Of a stretch of DNA of 15,002 bases, positions 1 to 7,565 are shown in pieces. Source of the stretch: Zancudomyces culisetae. Its lineage: Eukaryota; Kickxellomycota; Harpellomycetes; Harpellales; Legeriomycetaceae. Under the pieces are notes generated by a model. The model saw nothing but the letters and a program-made list of their open reading frames with translations. It was not told the DNA's origin and ran no database searches. The position numbers and the translations under genes were made by a program. Each line of letters opens with the position of its first letter. Within the stretch, counting starts at the first letter, position 1. Location: assembly GCA_001969505.1 (NCBI GenBank), contig LSSK01001763.1:1-15002 (forward strand), in the 5' to 3' direction.

Positions 1-257
1 AAGAACAAACAGATAACGGATACTTACTCTCAAAATACTTTCTGTGGCTGTCACGCTGTTCAATCTTTCCAAGATCGTTGTGATTTTCTAATTGTTTATA
101 ATTTCAGAGTACAACAAAAAAGAAATTAATATGGACAAATTAATTCCGATTTCCAAAGTATCAATGAGTTTTTGTGCCGTCTTACCTCGACATTCTCCAG
201 CTCTTGAGCCTTAACGAGTGCCTTTTTAAAAGTTACAATATCATCCAGTTCATACAT
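1..257 (-). CDS. DST1: Transcription elongation factor TFIIS-like protein, N-terminal part (runs off left edge)
   Basis: TFIIS rescues backtracked RNA polymerase II by stimulating transcript cleavage in the nucleus. Two exons are visible on the minus strand: 257-186 (24 codons, starting MYELDDIVTFKKALVKAQEL) and 87-28 (20 codons, KITTILERLNSVTATESILR). Both are phase 0, with donor GTAAGA, acceptor TTAG, then a second donor GTAAGT at 27-22 whose intron leaves the window. Joined, the 44 residues fit the helical N-terminal domain I (LW/TFIIS-N) of TFIIS: a helix beginning near residue 4, then the 'LxxLxxLxxVxxTxExLLR' pattern that precedes ETKIG-type sequence in the family. The domain starts right after the Met, as in TFIIS, which favours TFIIS over Elongin A, Med26 or Iws1, where a similar domain lies elsewhere. 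The ATG at 253 is in a frame that stops at once. The zinc-ribbon DE catalytic hairpin is outside the window, so the name rests on domain I only. Confidence 0.72.
88..185 (-). other. Intron 1 of the TFIIS-like gene (98 nt, phase 0)
   Basis: The donor GTAAGA follows GTC GAG and the acceptor AATTAG precedes AAA ATC ACA. Retention of the intron breaks the TFIIS domain. No TACTAAC box is present; the closest branch-like text is CTCTGAAAT, about 15 nt before the acceptor. The second intron of this gene starts at 27 (GTAAGT) and continues beyond the window. Confidence 0.7.
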
Positions 258-970
258 TTTATTGCACCCTCAAAATAGTTTGTTGTTGTAATAATAGTGG
301 ATATTTACATTTTTAGTATCGCTAAAATCGAAATATATCAAGGAGAAAAGGTTTGATTGAAGGAGAAAAAAAAATTTTTTTTGGAATTTTTTCCTCCCTA
401 TTTTGGGCTCGCAAAGGTCGTAGAAATGGAAAATATATTAAGCAATTACAACTGTTTTTTCTGTTATTTATTTTTTGTTGGATTTGTTTTGTTGATTTTG
501 TCCAAATCTATGCGAATTTGTTTGTAATCAAATATATTATAGATAATAATGGGGGGAAAAAGAGATGAATAGGGCGAGGGTGAGACTAAGCGAAAAATGA
601 AGAACTGAAGGGGGAGTTTTTTCATTGTTTGTATAAAAAATAAATAAAAAACAGAAAATGTGAAAATGAAAAGCTCGAATCTAAAAATGGTGTTGGAGAT
701 TAATAATCATCAAAGCACGTCAACATACAGGTGGTGTGTCGAGAGACGCGAAAATTTCTTGAATATATGGGGATAAGATCCGGATACCAAGTATTAAGGA
801 TCAACTTTTCCGCATACCCCTTTAGCTGGATTCATGAAAAAAAAAGTGTGTAAATAAACTCAGTGCACACATAATTTTGAATGATTTGCAGTCCCAATAA
901 TTGTACTTGGTGACTGGTTCTGGAAAATTAATCATCTCGCTTTATTTACTGGCTATTTTCAGTTAGCTGG

Positions 971-1005
971 AGACCAGACCAGACCAGACCAGGTCAGGTC
1001 AGATC
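971..1005. repeat. Seven-unit pentanucleotide array (AGACC x4, AGGTC x2, AGATC x1)
   Basis: Seven consecutive 5-bp units share the form AGnnC with only transition differences: four AGACC, then two AGGTC, then one AGATC. Because GACC and GGTC are reverse complements, the two halves can pair imperfectly around the AGACC/AGGTC switch near 990. It is intergenic and no function is known. Confidence 0.9.
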
Positions 1006-1620
1006 ACCGAAACCTAGTATATAGATGTGAAATTTTGGTATGTGCTCTTGTACAGCGTCCATTGATGTCATACAGAAAAATATAACAGGTCAGTACCCAT
1101 GTAGATACACCGTTTCCCCTGATTTTTACGTCTAGGTATTGATATTAAATTTTAATTCTTTCAAACTTTGTCGCTACCAAAGGTATTACAGTCTTGTCCT
1201 TGTGTGCCTGAGACTATAACACAAAGTTTCTTTTATTATAAGCGTGAATACAATTCATTTACCTATATTTATATATGTATACATTGTTGGTTTCAACGAG
1301 TAATAGTAGTCAGTTGTTTATTGATTATATTTACATTTGAAATAAATATATCTATAAACATCTTGGTTTAAAACAATAAATAAAACAAGAATTATGACAA
1401 TAGGGGCTTAAAAAAGGGGTGATGGTTAGTGGGAAAAACCATAGTTGTATTTTTCTATGTGTGCAATGAAAAATCGCTGCTATTTTCCAGCAAATTATAT
1501 CTTGTTTAACAAAACATCAAACATCTATTTGTTTTCCAACCCATATGAACTTATCAAATAGGACAAAGTCAGAAAAAATGGCAAGATTAAAAAGTCTTGA
1601 GTATTTCACTCGCTCCACCC

Positions 1621-1644
1621 ACTCAGTCACTCAGTCACTCAGTC
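1621..1644. repeat. Three perfect tandem copies of ACTCAGTC upstream of TWF1
   Basis: Three exact 8-bp units run head to tail, flanked by related pyrimidine-rich text (CACTCGCTCCACCC before, GCTCCCC after). On the minus strand they read GACTGAGT, which resembles but does not match the AP-1/Gcn4 core TGASTCA. The array ends 144 bp before the TWF1 start codon, so it lies in the promoter or 5' UTR. Confidence 0.85.
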
Positions 1645-1788
1645 GCTCCCCTTCCTCCCAAACTTCAACATAAGAATCAATAGCATTTCAATTTTTCAAT
1701 AATTTGAAATACTAATTTAAAAATATCCTAAAACTATAACTTATACATTTGAAATTAAACAAAAAGATATCCAGACATATAGAAAAAA

Positions 1789-3515
1789 ATGACAAGTGTG
1801 CAGAGTGGAATAACTGTCGATGCTTCCCTAAAACAGGCTTTGCAAGACCATGAAAAAAGTCTAGTTGCGGCATTGGACAGTTCTCAGGGAAAATCATCAC
1901 CCCAATTTCAAGGAATTGGTAATGGTGATAGCAAAAATGGCAACTCAGGGCAAGGTCTAGTAATACTTAAATTGGAAATAGTAAATGAAACTATCCAAAT
2001 TACTAAAACACTTCAAGTCGACAAGGTTATTGGGCTGAATGGTGGCAATGGACCCTCAAGTATCACTGGTCAGCAACTAGCCCAGGAATTGCAACTGGAT
2101 ACTATTTGTTATTTGTTGCATTTGCGAGCCAAACCCAGCAATTTAGATGCACATGGTAGTATACACGAGAACAAAATATACAACCGGTTCGGTTCTAGCG
2201 GGAGTTCCAGTCCTACGGGGGCAATAAAAGGAAGCAGCGTTGTATGGGATATTGTTTTGTGGGTTCCTTCAGCTGGCGTAGCGCATTTCAATAGCAATGG
2301 TAATAGTAATGGTATTAGGGATAGAATGAAGTATGCTAGTAGTAAGAGCCAAGTTCTGCAGGCGATTGGATACAACAAAATAGGAAATAACGGACAAGCG
2401 AGTAATTTGGTAAGTATTCTGTAGTTTTAAAGGAGGAAAAAAAAAATTGAAAAATAATCACAATAACGATAATGAATAATAACACGGGACTAAATAACTA
2501 GGAGGAGTTGGGTGAGTACATATCAATAAAATCCAACGTACCCACACAGCATTCGAATACAAGTTCGTCACAGCTAAGTACAAGCTATCGCAACACAGGC
2601 ATGAATGTTCGACCTATTTTAGCAGCCGACCGTATAGTACGTACAGAAAGAAATACAGAAAGTGCTGAGGACGAAAAAAAGGATGATCCGCGCAATGCAA
2701 TGTCAACAAAAGAACTTGAAAAACTCGCGTTGCTCGAAAATGAGGACCGTGCAAGGGAGGAGATCATTAATCGAGAATTTATAGAACGAATGAAGAGACA
2801 AAGCAACAAACATAACGAAGCAGCGGTCACAGGTGGATTTGTAAGAGTGGAGTTGCCGCTTGCTGAAGAAACAAAACAGAGATTGACAGAGATGCGGACA
2901 GCAGCTACTTCGTTGATACAACAAGGGAATTATGGATGGATAGAACTGGAGATTTTGAATAGGAAACAAGTATGTATAAAGAGGGTTGGATACGATGCAG
3001 GTGCAGTTGGCCAAGATAACGAGCCAAGGTATGTTGTGGTACAAGGACGAGTGTTTGTAATGTATATTCCCGAAAACAGCCGCGCGCAGTTGCGAATGGT
3101 ATATTCCACAGGTGCAGACTCAGTAATGCGGCAAGTGGAGCAGATAATGGGGGTAGTGTTTGTGCAGAAACTGGAGATTTTCAGTAAAACGGAAATGAAA
3201 CAAGAGGAGATTATCAAAAGGGCAGGATTAGGAGCCGGAAGAGAAATGGGGGGAATAGGAATGGGAATGGGTGCGGGAGTTGGGGGTGTGGGCGCGGGTG
3301 TGGGTGTAGGAGCCTCGATGGGTGGCACAGCCCGAATGAATAAACTAGAACGGGTATTGTCGTATCGATCACCGGAACCAGCACGTTCGGTTCCAAAAAG
3401 ATTCAATTTTGCAGCCCAACAACAAAAATCACAAACAGCACAGTTAATAGAAAATCGATATAAAGAGGAAAATAGTTTTAATGAACTACCAAAACCGCCA
3501 CGCAGACAGAAATGA
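1789..3515 (+). CDS. TWF1: Twinfilin, actin monomer-binding protein with two ADF-H domains (two exons, 544 aa)
   Basis: Twinfilin binds ADP-actin monomers and capping protein and caps or depolymerises filaments at cortical actin patches. Exon 1 is 1789-2409 (207 codons) and exon 2 is 2502-3515, joined in phase 0. The start MTSVQSGI matches the twinfilin N-terminus. The first ADF-H domain spans roughly residues 8-207 and contains the family signature IRDRMKYASSKSQVL (about 176-190). A charged helical linker follows (about 245-300). The second ADF-H domain (about 316-445) contains RMVYSTGADSVMRQ and ends in KLEIFSKTEM. A Gly-Met/Val tract (about 452-480) precedes a basic tail, PKPPRRQK, like the capping-protein and lipid-binding tail of twinfilins. 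S. cerevisiae Twf1 is 332 residues; the extra length is loop insertions in domain 1 and the Gly tract. Convergent with VPS34, with 57 bp between stop codons. Reading through the intron ends the protein after four codons. Confidence 0.87.
2410..2501 (+). other. TWF1 intron (92 nt, phase 0) with tandem in-frame acceptor
   Basis: The donor TTG|GTAAGT and the acceptor AACTAG|GAG join leucine 207 to glutamate in frame. The acceptor is TAGGAG: using the second AG (exon from 2505) stays in frame and drops one Glu. ACTAAATAAC sits just upstream of the acceptor as a possible branch site, unusually close to it. Confidence 0.82.
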
Positions 3516-3572
3516 ATACAGAGATAAATAAATACATAGATTTATAGTTATATATGGTTATATCAATAAAAC

Positions 3573-6500
3573 TCAAGAGCGCCAGTACTGTGCCCATTTA
3601 TGAATGGTTTCGATGACTTGTGGGAACAACGCATTGATAGAATCAGAAATAACAGACTGGAGATACTGTACAGCCAAATCGTCAGTCAAATCCAACCGAT
3701 AGCGGTCCTCAATAACCTTGAGTGCACGGTCAGGCTCGGCAGTCAGGTCAGGAAGGCCAGAGGAGGCGGTAGACATTAGACGAAACAAGTTGTAAATCAA
3801 ATTGAAATTATCAACCTTGCGTAGAATGGAATATGCCATGAACGACGCAGATCTGAATTTGCGATACCACACTAGCGATGGATCAATCATCATCGCTTCG
3901 GCCATTTCCTTACACAGCTTCATGGGAGGAGGAAAGGGTTTGGGATCATTTCCTAGAATGTATCCATAATCAACATGGAACAATTTTCCGGCACGTGTCA
4001 GCAATAGATTATCAAGGTGGCGGTCACCAACTGCCAAAATATACGTAATCACACAATATCCAGCACAACTCTTGACATAGTTCTCCATCAACTCGGCAAA
4101 ACTAGTGTCACTGGTGGAAATTTGTCGCAAGTACTGAGCAATTGAGTTGTTATGATCAGACAACACGGCCGCCAGAGACTGCGATGGTACGAATTGCGTA
4201 AATCCTTGTGCTGTGCCAGTCGCCAACACGCGATATGTAATCAACCCTAGGTCCAAGCTCTCACGAAGCAGCATGGTATTGATCAACTCAATTGCCTGCA
4301 GCACCAATTGGTCCTGCCGCATATCATCTCCAGTCTTGTAAATCGTGCTGTATTCCCCGCCATCTGCTGTGCGGAACACTATCAGAATTGGATTCATTGT
4401 GCTTTTAAACACCATCGCCTTTTCTGCAACTATCCCAACTACTGCCACGTCTGGGTCCAGCGGTAATTCCAGGGGTGGCCCCTCAAACGTCTCCAGCTTG
4501 TTCTTGGGATCCTTGATGTATTCCACCAACCGCTTGATTTTTTTTGTTCGCGGCTCTTTGCTTTTGTTGAGCGTTTCGCTCAGCACCGTTAGTTTCTGCA
4601 CCAGCTCAGATTGCCGTCGCAACATATCGCGTAGTGCAATGCCTGTATCGCTTTTTACCATCTCGGTCATCAGCTGGTACGCAACTTTTCCGTATATTTT
4701 GCGGTCCGGATTTCCTGCCTCGCTTTCAACCATCAAATGCCAATACAACCGCACACACAACTGCTTGTTGGCCAACGCCCGTTGTATCAGCAATTGTGCA
4801 ACATGCCCACTCGTCGTACGAATCGCCTGTACCAATTGTAGTAACACCAGCATCAGGTCTTCATCCTTGGCCTCCCCTAGTCGCTTTACTACGTATTGCA
4901 CCAACTGTCCATTATTGTTTTCCTCAACCATACTTCCCAGTATTTCCAGACAATCCGTCAACCCCACCCCCTCCCATTCTTGCAAGATCTTGAGTGCCTC
5001 ATTGCTTTCCTCTCCCTCCGTCCAGTCCACACTCTTCACAAATTTTGCCACAGAGTTTACAAATCGACTGTGCCTAATGTAGTACCGATACTTCCACACC
5101 ATGTTTTTTTCTTCACTACTCAACATCACCGCTGTTGGGTACTTGAATATCTTTTCCAATTCCTCCAAATTGCTCAGCGTGGGCTTGATTTCCTCTTCAA
5201 TCACTCTCCCTCCCGCAACCCCCTTTGTCACCCTCCTCACCTCGTGTCCTCTTATCAGCTTTCGATACTTTCTCTCCACATTGTTCTTGCCATACAACCC
5301 CGGATCCATTACAAAATTCAACTTTTGTATTGCTGAAAACTCGTTATTTACTTGAACCCTTTCCTATTTCCCAAGTTCAAATTCAAATCCCAATTAATTT
5401 CTGTTCTCTTTACTTTACTCTTTTTTATATATATTTTTTACTCCTTTGTTTCTTATAGTTTTCAAGTCCCCAATAACTATATTATACTTTTAATATCTAT
5501 ATAATATACTAAACACCCATTAAATAATAATATCATTTGTTGTCTAACCTTTTCACTCCACACTATTGGAAAATCAAAGCTTTCCATCTCTACCACTACA
5601 CTTGGTGGTGTATTTTCCACATGTTGCTCTATTTGCTTTCTCACTGCTGCTATACTTATAGAGTCCAACCATTCGTTTTTATCCTTTTCTTCCTGTACTT
5701 TTTCCTCCTTTTCCTCCTCATATTTTTTGAGTTTCTATATCATTACCACATCCATACAATCAATTATTTATACCCCTATGGAGCACTACAAACTGCATAT
5801 TTACATTTACACATATACCAATACCCGCTTAGGCAATCCCTTACCTTCTCTAATCGCCTCAGCTTCTTCAAGTGTCTTTTGTACTTTGCATCGTTTTTCA
5901 TACCTTTATCTCCGTTTTCGCCATTTTTCAATATCAAACGATATTTTCCCTCTCTCAATTTGCTAATACAACCATTAATAAATAAAATATCTTGTTATTA
6001 ATCGATTTACTCGTACACATACAAACCACAGTTTTTTTTACATTTTCTTTTCCGTAACCCAACTATAACTTACTAGTTTTCATTGAAGAATTTAAGCCTT
6101 CTTCTACCCACCATTTCTGTCATTTCGCTCTTCTTTTTTTCACCTTTCACATAACCATTCTCACCTTTAATCTCGCTATCTACACCTGTACCTACGGTTA
6201 AACCTAATCCTAACCCTGCAACTGCACCTACATCCGTATTCATATCCACATCTACATGCGTATCCATATTCCTACCTTTATTCCTGTAATCACCATCACT
6301 ACCATTCGTCTCTTGACCACCATTTTCAGGTACTCCATATTTCCAAACCGTAATTTCTATCCCAGAAGTCAAATTCAACTGGCTGTATTTCACTGGAAAC
6401 CTTATTACTTGGTCAAATTGTCTTATGCTCCAGTGTGCAACACCTTCTGTTACCAAAGGCGTATAATGCGTTTGGTGTGTCAAGCTTATTGGTATCTCGT

Positions 6501-7147
6501 CATTCCATATCTGTGCTGTCACATAATACTCGACATCGCTGTTTTGTATTTGTCTATTGATATTGAGTCAGTTTACTTTTTATTCACCATTTTTCATTCT
6601 TTTAATTTTTTTCGTTTTTTTTAGCTTACCTTTTTGGTATTGTGTAACTATTATACTCTTGATTGTATTTGTAACTTTCTTCATTAAATTCGTTGCCGAA
6701 TGGATAGATATTTTCACTCTTGTTGGCAGTCAAAATTTCGGGTAGCTGCTGCTGAAATGACTCTCGTTTTAGTCCCCACCCCTGTCCCCGCCCCTGCCCT
6801 CGTCCTTGCTCCTGTTCTTGCTCCCATTCCCGCTCCGAAGTTTGGAAATCTTCCAAGTCTCCAATTTCAATATGCCCCAACCTATTACCACTTACTCGCC
6901 CCTCTAGCGTGCAACTAGATTAAAGTACAGAAATAAAAAAAAGAGTCCAGATATAATATACATGTATATGATATGCACTTGAAAAGTAGGTACATTTACA
7001 AGCTTCTAACCTGTCTATTGTTATCAACTTTAAGTAAAATTAATCCAATTACATTTTTATGCTCACATAGCGGTCCAATTCTCTACTGGTGCAGTAACTG
7101 AAATCATAAAACGTGTTCGACAGACTGCCATTCCCATTGGATTCCAT
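3573..7147 (-). CDS. VPS34: Class III phosphatidylinositol 3-kinase Vps34 (six exons, 984 aa)
   Basis: Vps34 phosphorylates phosphatidylinositol to PI3P on endosomes and autophagosomes with Vps15, Vps30 and Atg14 or Vps38. Exons (5'->3', minus strand): 7147-7053, 6914-6630, 6553-6074, 5962-5845, 5734-5549, 5363-3573. Junction phases agree throughout (2,2,2,0,0) and the total is 985 codons including stop. The N-terminal C2 domain is spread over exons 1-5: SREL, then YVSIKI|CTLEG (the family LKI-x-SLEG), SDVEYYVTAQIW, KYSQLNLTSGIEITVW, then LKFFNENY|KLREGKYRL and EWLDSISIAAVRKQ. Exon 6 carries ERKYRKL, the helical PIK domain (about 450-640) and the kinase domain: GDDMRQDQL (733-741), catalytic loop GDRHLDN (834-840), activation segment start DYG (853-855), and C-terminal WAQYWRS needed for membrane activity. 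DYG replaces the usual DFG. Inserts rich in Glu/Gln/Gly (exon 2) and Gly/Val/Asp (exon 3) explain the excess over S. cerevisiae (875 aa). Exact ends of introns 1 and 5 are less certain. Confidence 0.93.
5364..5548 (-). other. VPS34 intron 5 (185 nt, phase 0)
   Basis: The donor is GAAAAG|GTTAGA, a departure from GTAAG. The chosen acceptor GAAATAG|GAAAGG keeps frame and its TAG closes upstream reading. An alternative in-frame acceptor, ACGAG|TTTTCA (exon from 5339), would remove eight residues (ERVQVNNE). Homology is weak across this linker, so the acceptor is the least certain boundary in the gene. Confidence 0.7.
5735..5844 (-). other. VPS34 intron 4 (110 nt, phase 0)
   Basis: The donor GAGAAG|GTAAGG and acceptor GATATAG|AAACTC join two charged helical segments (LRRLEK to KLKKYEEE) leading into EWLDSISI. 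An in-frame TAG ends the upstream reading of exon 5 exactly at the acceptor. No clear branch consensus is visible. Confidence 0.82.
5963..6073 (-). other. VPS34 intron 3 (111 nt, phase 2)
   Basis: The donor AACTA|GTAAGT and acceptor TGTATTAG|CAAATTG form TAC. The joined text FFNENY-KLREGKYRL matches the SLF-(x)n-LRxGKxxL segment at the end of the C2 core. TTATTAATGG, about 10 nt upstream of the acceptor, is a plausible branch site. Confidence 0.86.
6554..6629 (-). other. VPS34 intron 2 (76 nt, phase 2)
   Basis: The donor AAAAG|GTAAGC and acceptor ATCAATAG|ACAAAT form an AGA codon. ACTGACT, a good CTRAY branch site, lies about 14 nt before the acceptor. The splice restores the SDVEYYVTAQIW strand that matches SDL-type sequence in Vps34 C2 domains. 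Confidence 0.85.
6915..7052 (-). other. VPS34 intron 1 (138 nt, phase 2)
   Basis: The donor GTAATT follows ATA AAA AT and the acceptor TTTAATCTAG precedes TTGCACGCTAG. Joining creates codon ATT and restores YVSIKI-CTLEG, the conserved LKI-x-SLEG strand of the Vps34 C2 domain. The donor is weak (GTAATT); an upstream GTGAGC would delete the conserved strand and is disfavoured. Retention gives an immediate TAA stop. Confidence 0.78.
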
Positions 7148-7565
7148 CGTATTTTTCTCTCTTTTTTTTTACTACCTTGTTGTTACTATTAAACACATTT
7201 AATATCAACCAATATTTTTCCTAAAAGAAAAGGTAGAATAAATAATAAAGAGCTAAAATAATCCAAAACCTTGAAATAGAAAAACCCGAAAATTCAAATT
7301 CCAGCTTTTTTAGCTTGTGAAATAAAATCACGTGGCATGACACCATCTATTTCGGAATTCTTTGCTGAAGAGAAATGGTAGTAGTGTTAATGAAACAATA
7401 TTTCAAACTCCTGTGGATATCAAATTCTTGTAATGAAAGCATTATCCTGCCGTGGCATTCCTACCATTTATTTATCCCTAATAGAGTATTTTTATACACT
7501 ACAAAAAATCATCCATAGGAAAAAAAAGATTAAGAGTGAGAAAAAATAGTGAATTCTCATAAAAA
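7148..7565. other. Spacer between MRH4 3' end and VPS34 start
   Basis: This 418-bp stretch lies between two tandem minus-strand genes, so it must contain the MRH4 3' UTR and the VPS34 promoter. I see no open frame with coding character. A CACGTG palindrome at 7329-7334 is the only recognisable protein-binding motif. A T-rich tract lies at 7156-7170, just upstream of the VPS34 ATG. Confidence 0.65.
7329..7334. promoter_or_regulatory. CACGTG E-box in the presumed VPS34 promoter
   Basis: The palindrome CACGTG occurs in the context TCACGTGGC, about 180 bp upstream of the VPS34 start codon. This core is bound by bHLH factors such as Cbf1 in yeasts. Six bases can occur by chance, so regulation is an inference only. 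Confidence 0.35.

Larger units (their letters stand above)
258..1788. other. Divergent intergenic region between TFIIS-like gene and TWF1
   Basis: About 1.5 kb lies between two divergently transcribed starts. I see no convincing coding sequence. The two longest open stretches (353-568 and 1168-1371, plus strand) are hydrophobic and compositionally like the AT-rich background, and a 29-codon ATG frame at 687 has no recognisable product. The region holds an A9/T8 tract pair at 366-382, a purine-rich stretch from 340 to 375, two short tandem repeats (971-1005 and 1621-1644), and the presumed promoters and 5' UTRs of both genes. No tRNA B-box or other RNA gene signature was found. Confidence 0.6.

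Noticed and set aside
90-106. The text TTGTTTATAATTTCAG occurs both here and at about 10287-10302
   Set aside because: A 16-bp match of low-complexity AT-rich sequence; here it lies antisense in a TFIIS-like intron, there before the MRP10 start. Probably coincidence; no longer repeat surrounds it.
353-568. Hydrophobic 71-codon open frame between the TFIIS-like gene and TWF1
   Set aside because: It has no ATG start, is dominated by Phe/Ile/Lys expected from AT-rich DNA, and resembles no known small protein.
1168-1371. 67-codon open frame upstream of TWF1
   Set aside because: It has no ATG start and random AT-rich composition; no splice partners or homology visible.
4345-5082. Long plus-strand open frame (245 codons) opposite VPS34
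   Set aside because: It is antisense to the conserved kinase and helical domains of VPS34 and is rich in Ser, Thr and Leu from reverse-read codons; no recognisable domain.
3573-5321. VPS34 as a truncated, kinase-only protein or pseudogene
   Set aside because: In-phase exons upstream supply the full C2 domain and a proper start codon, and all catalytic motifs are present.
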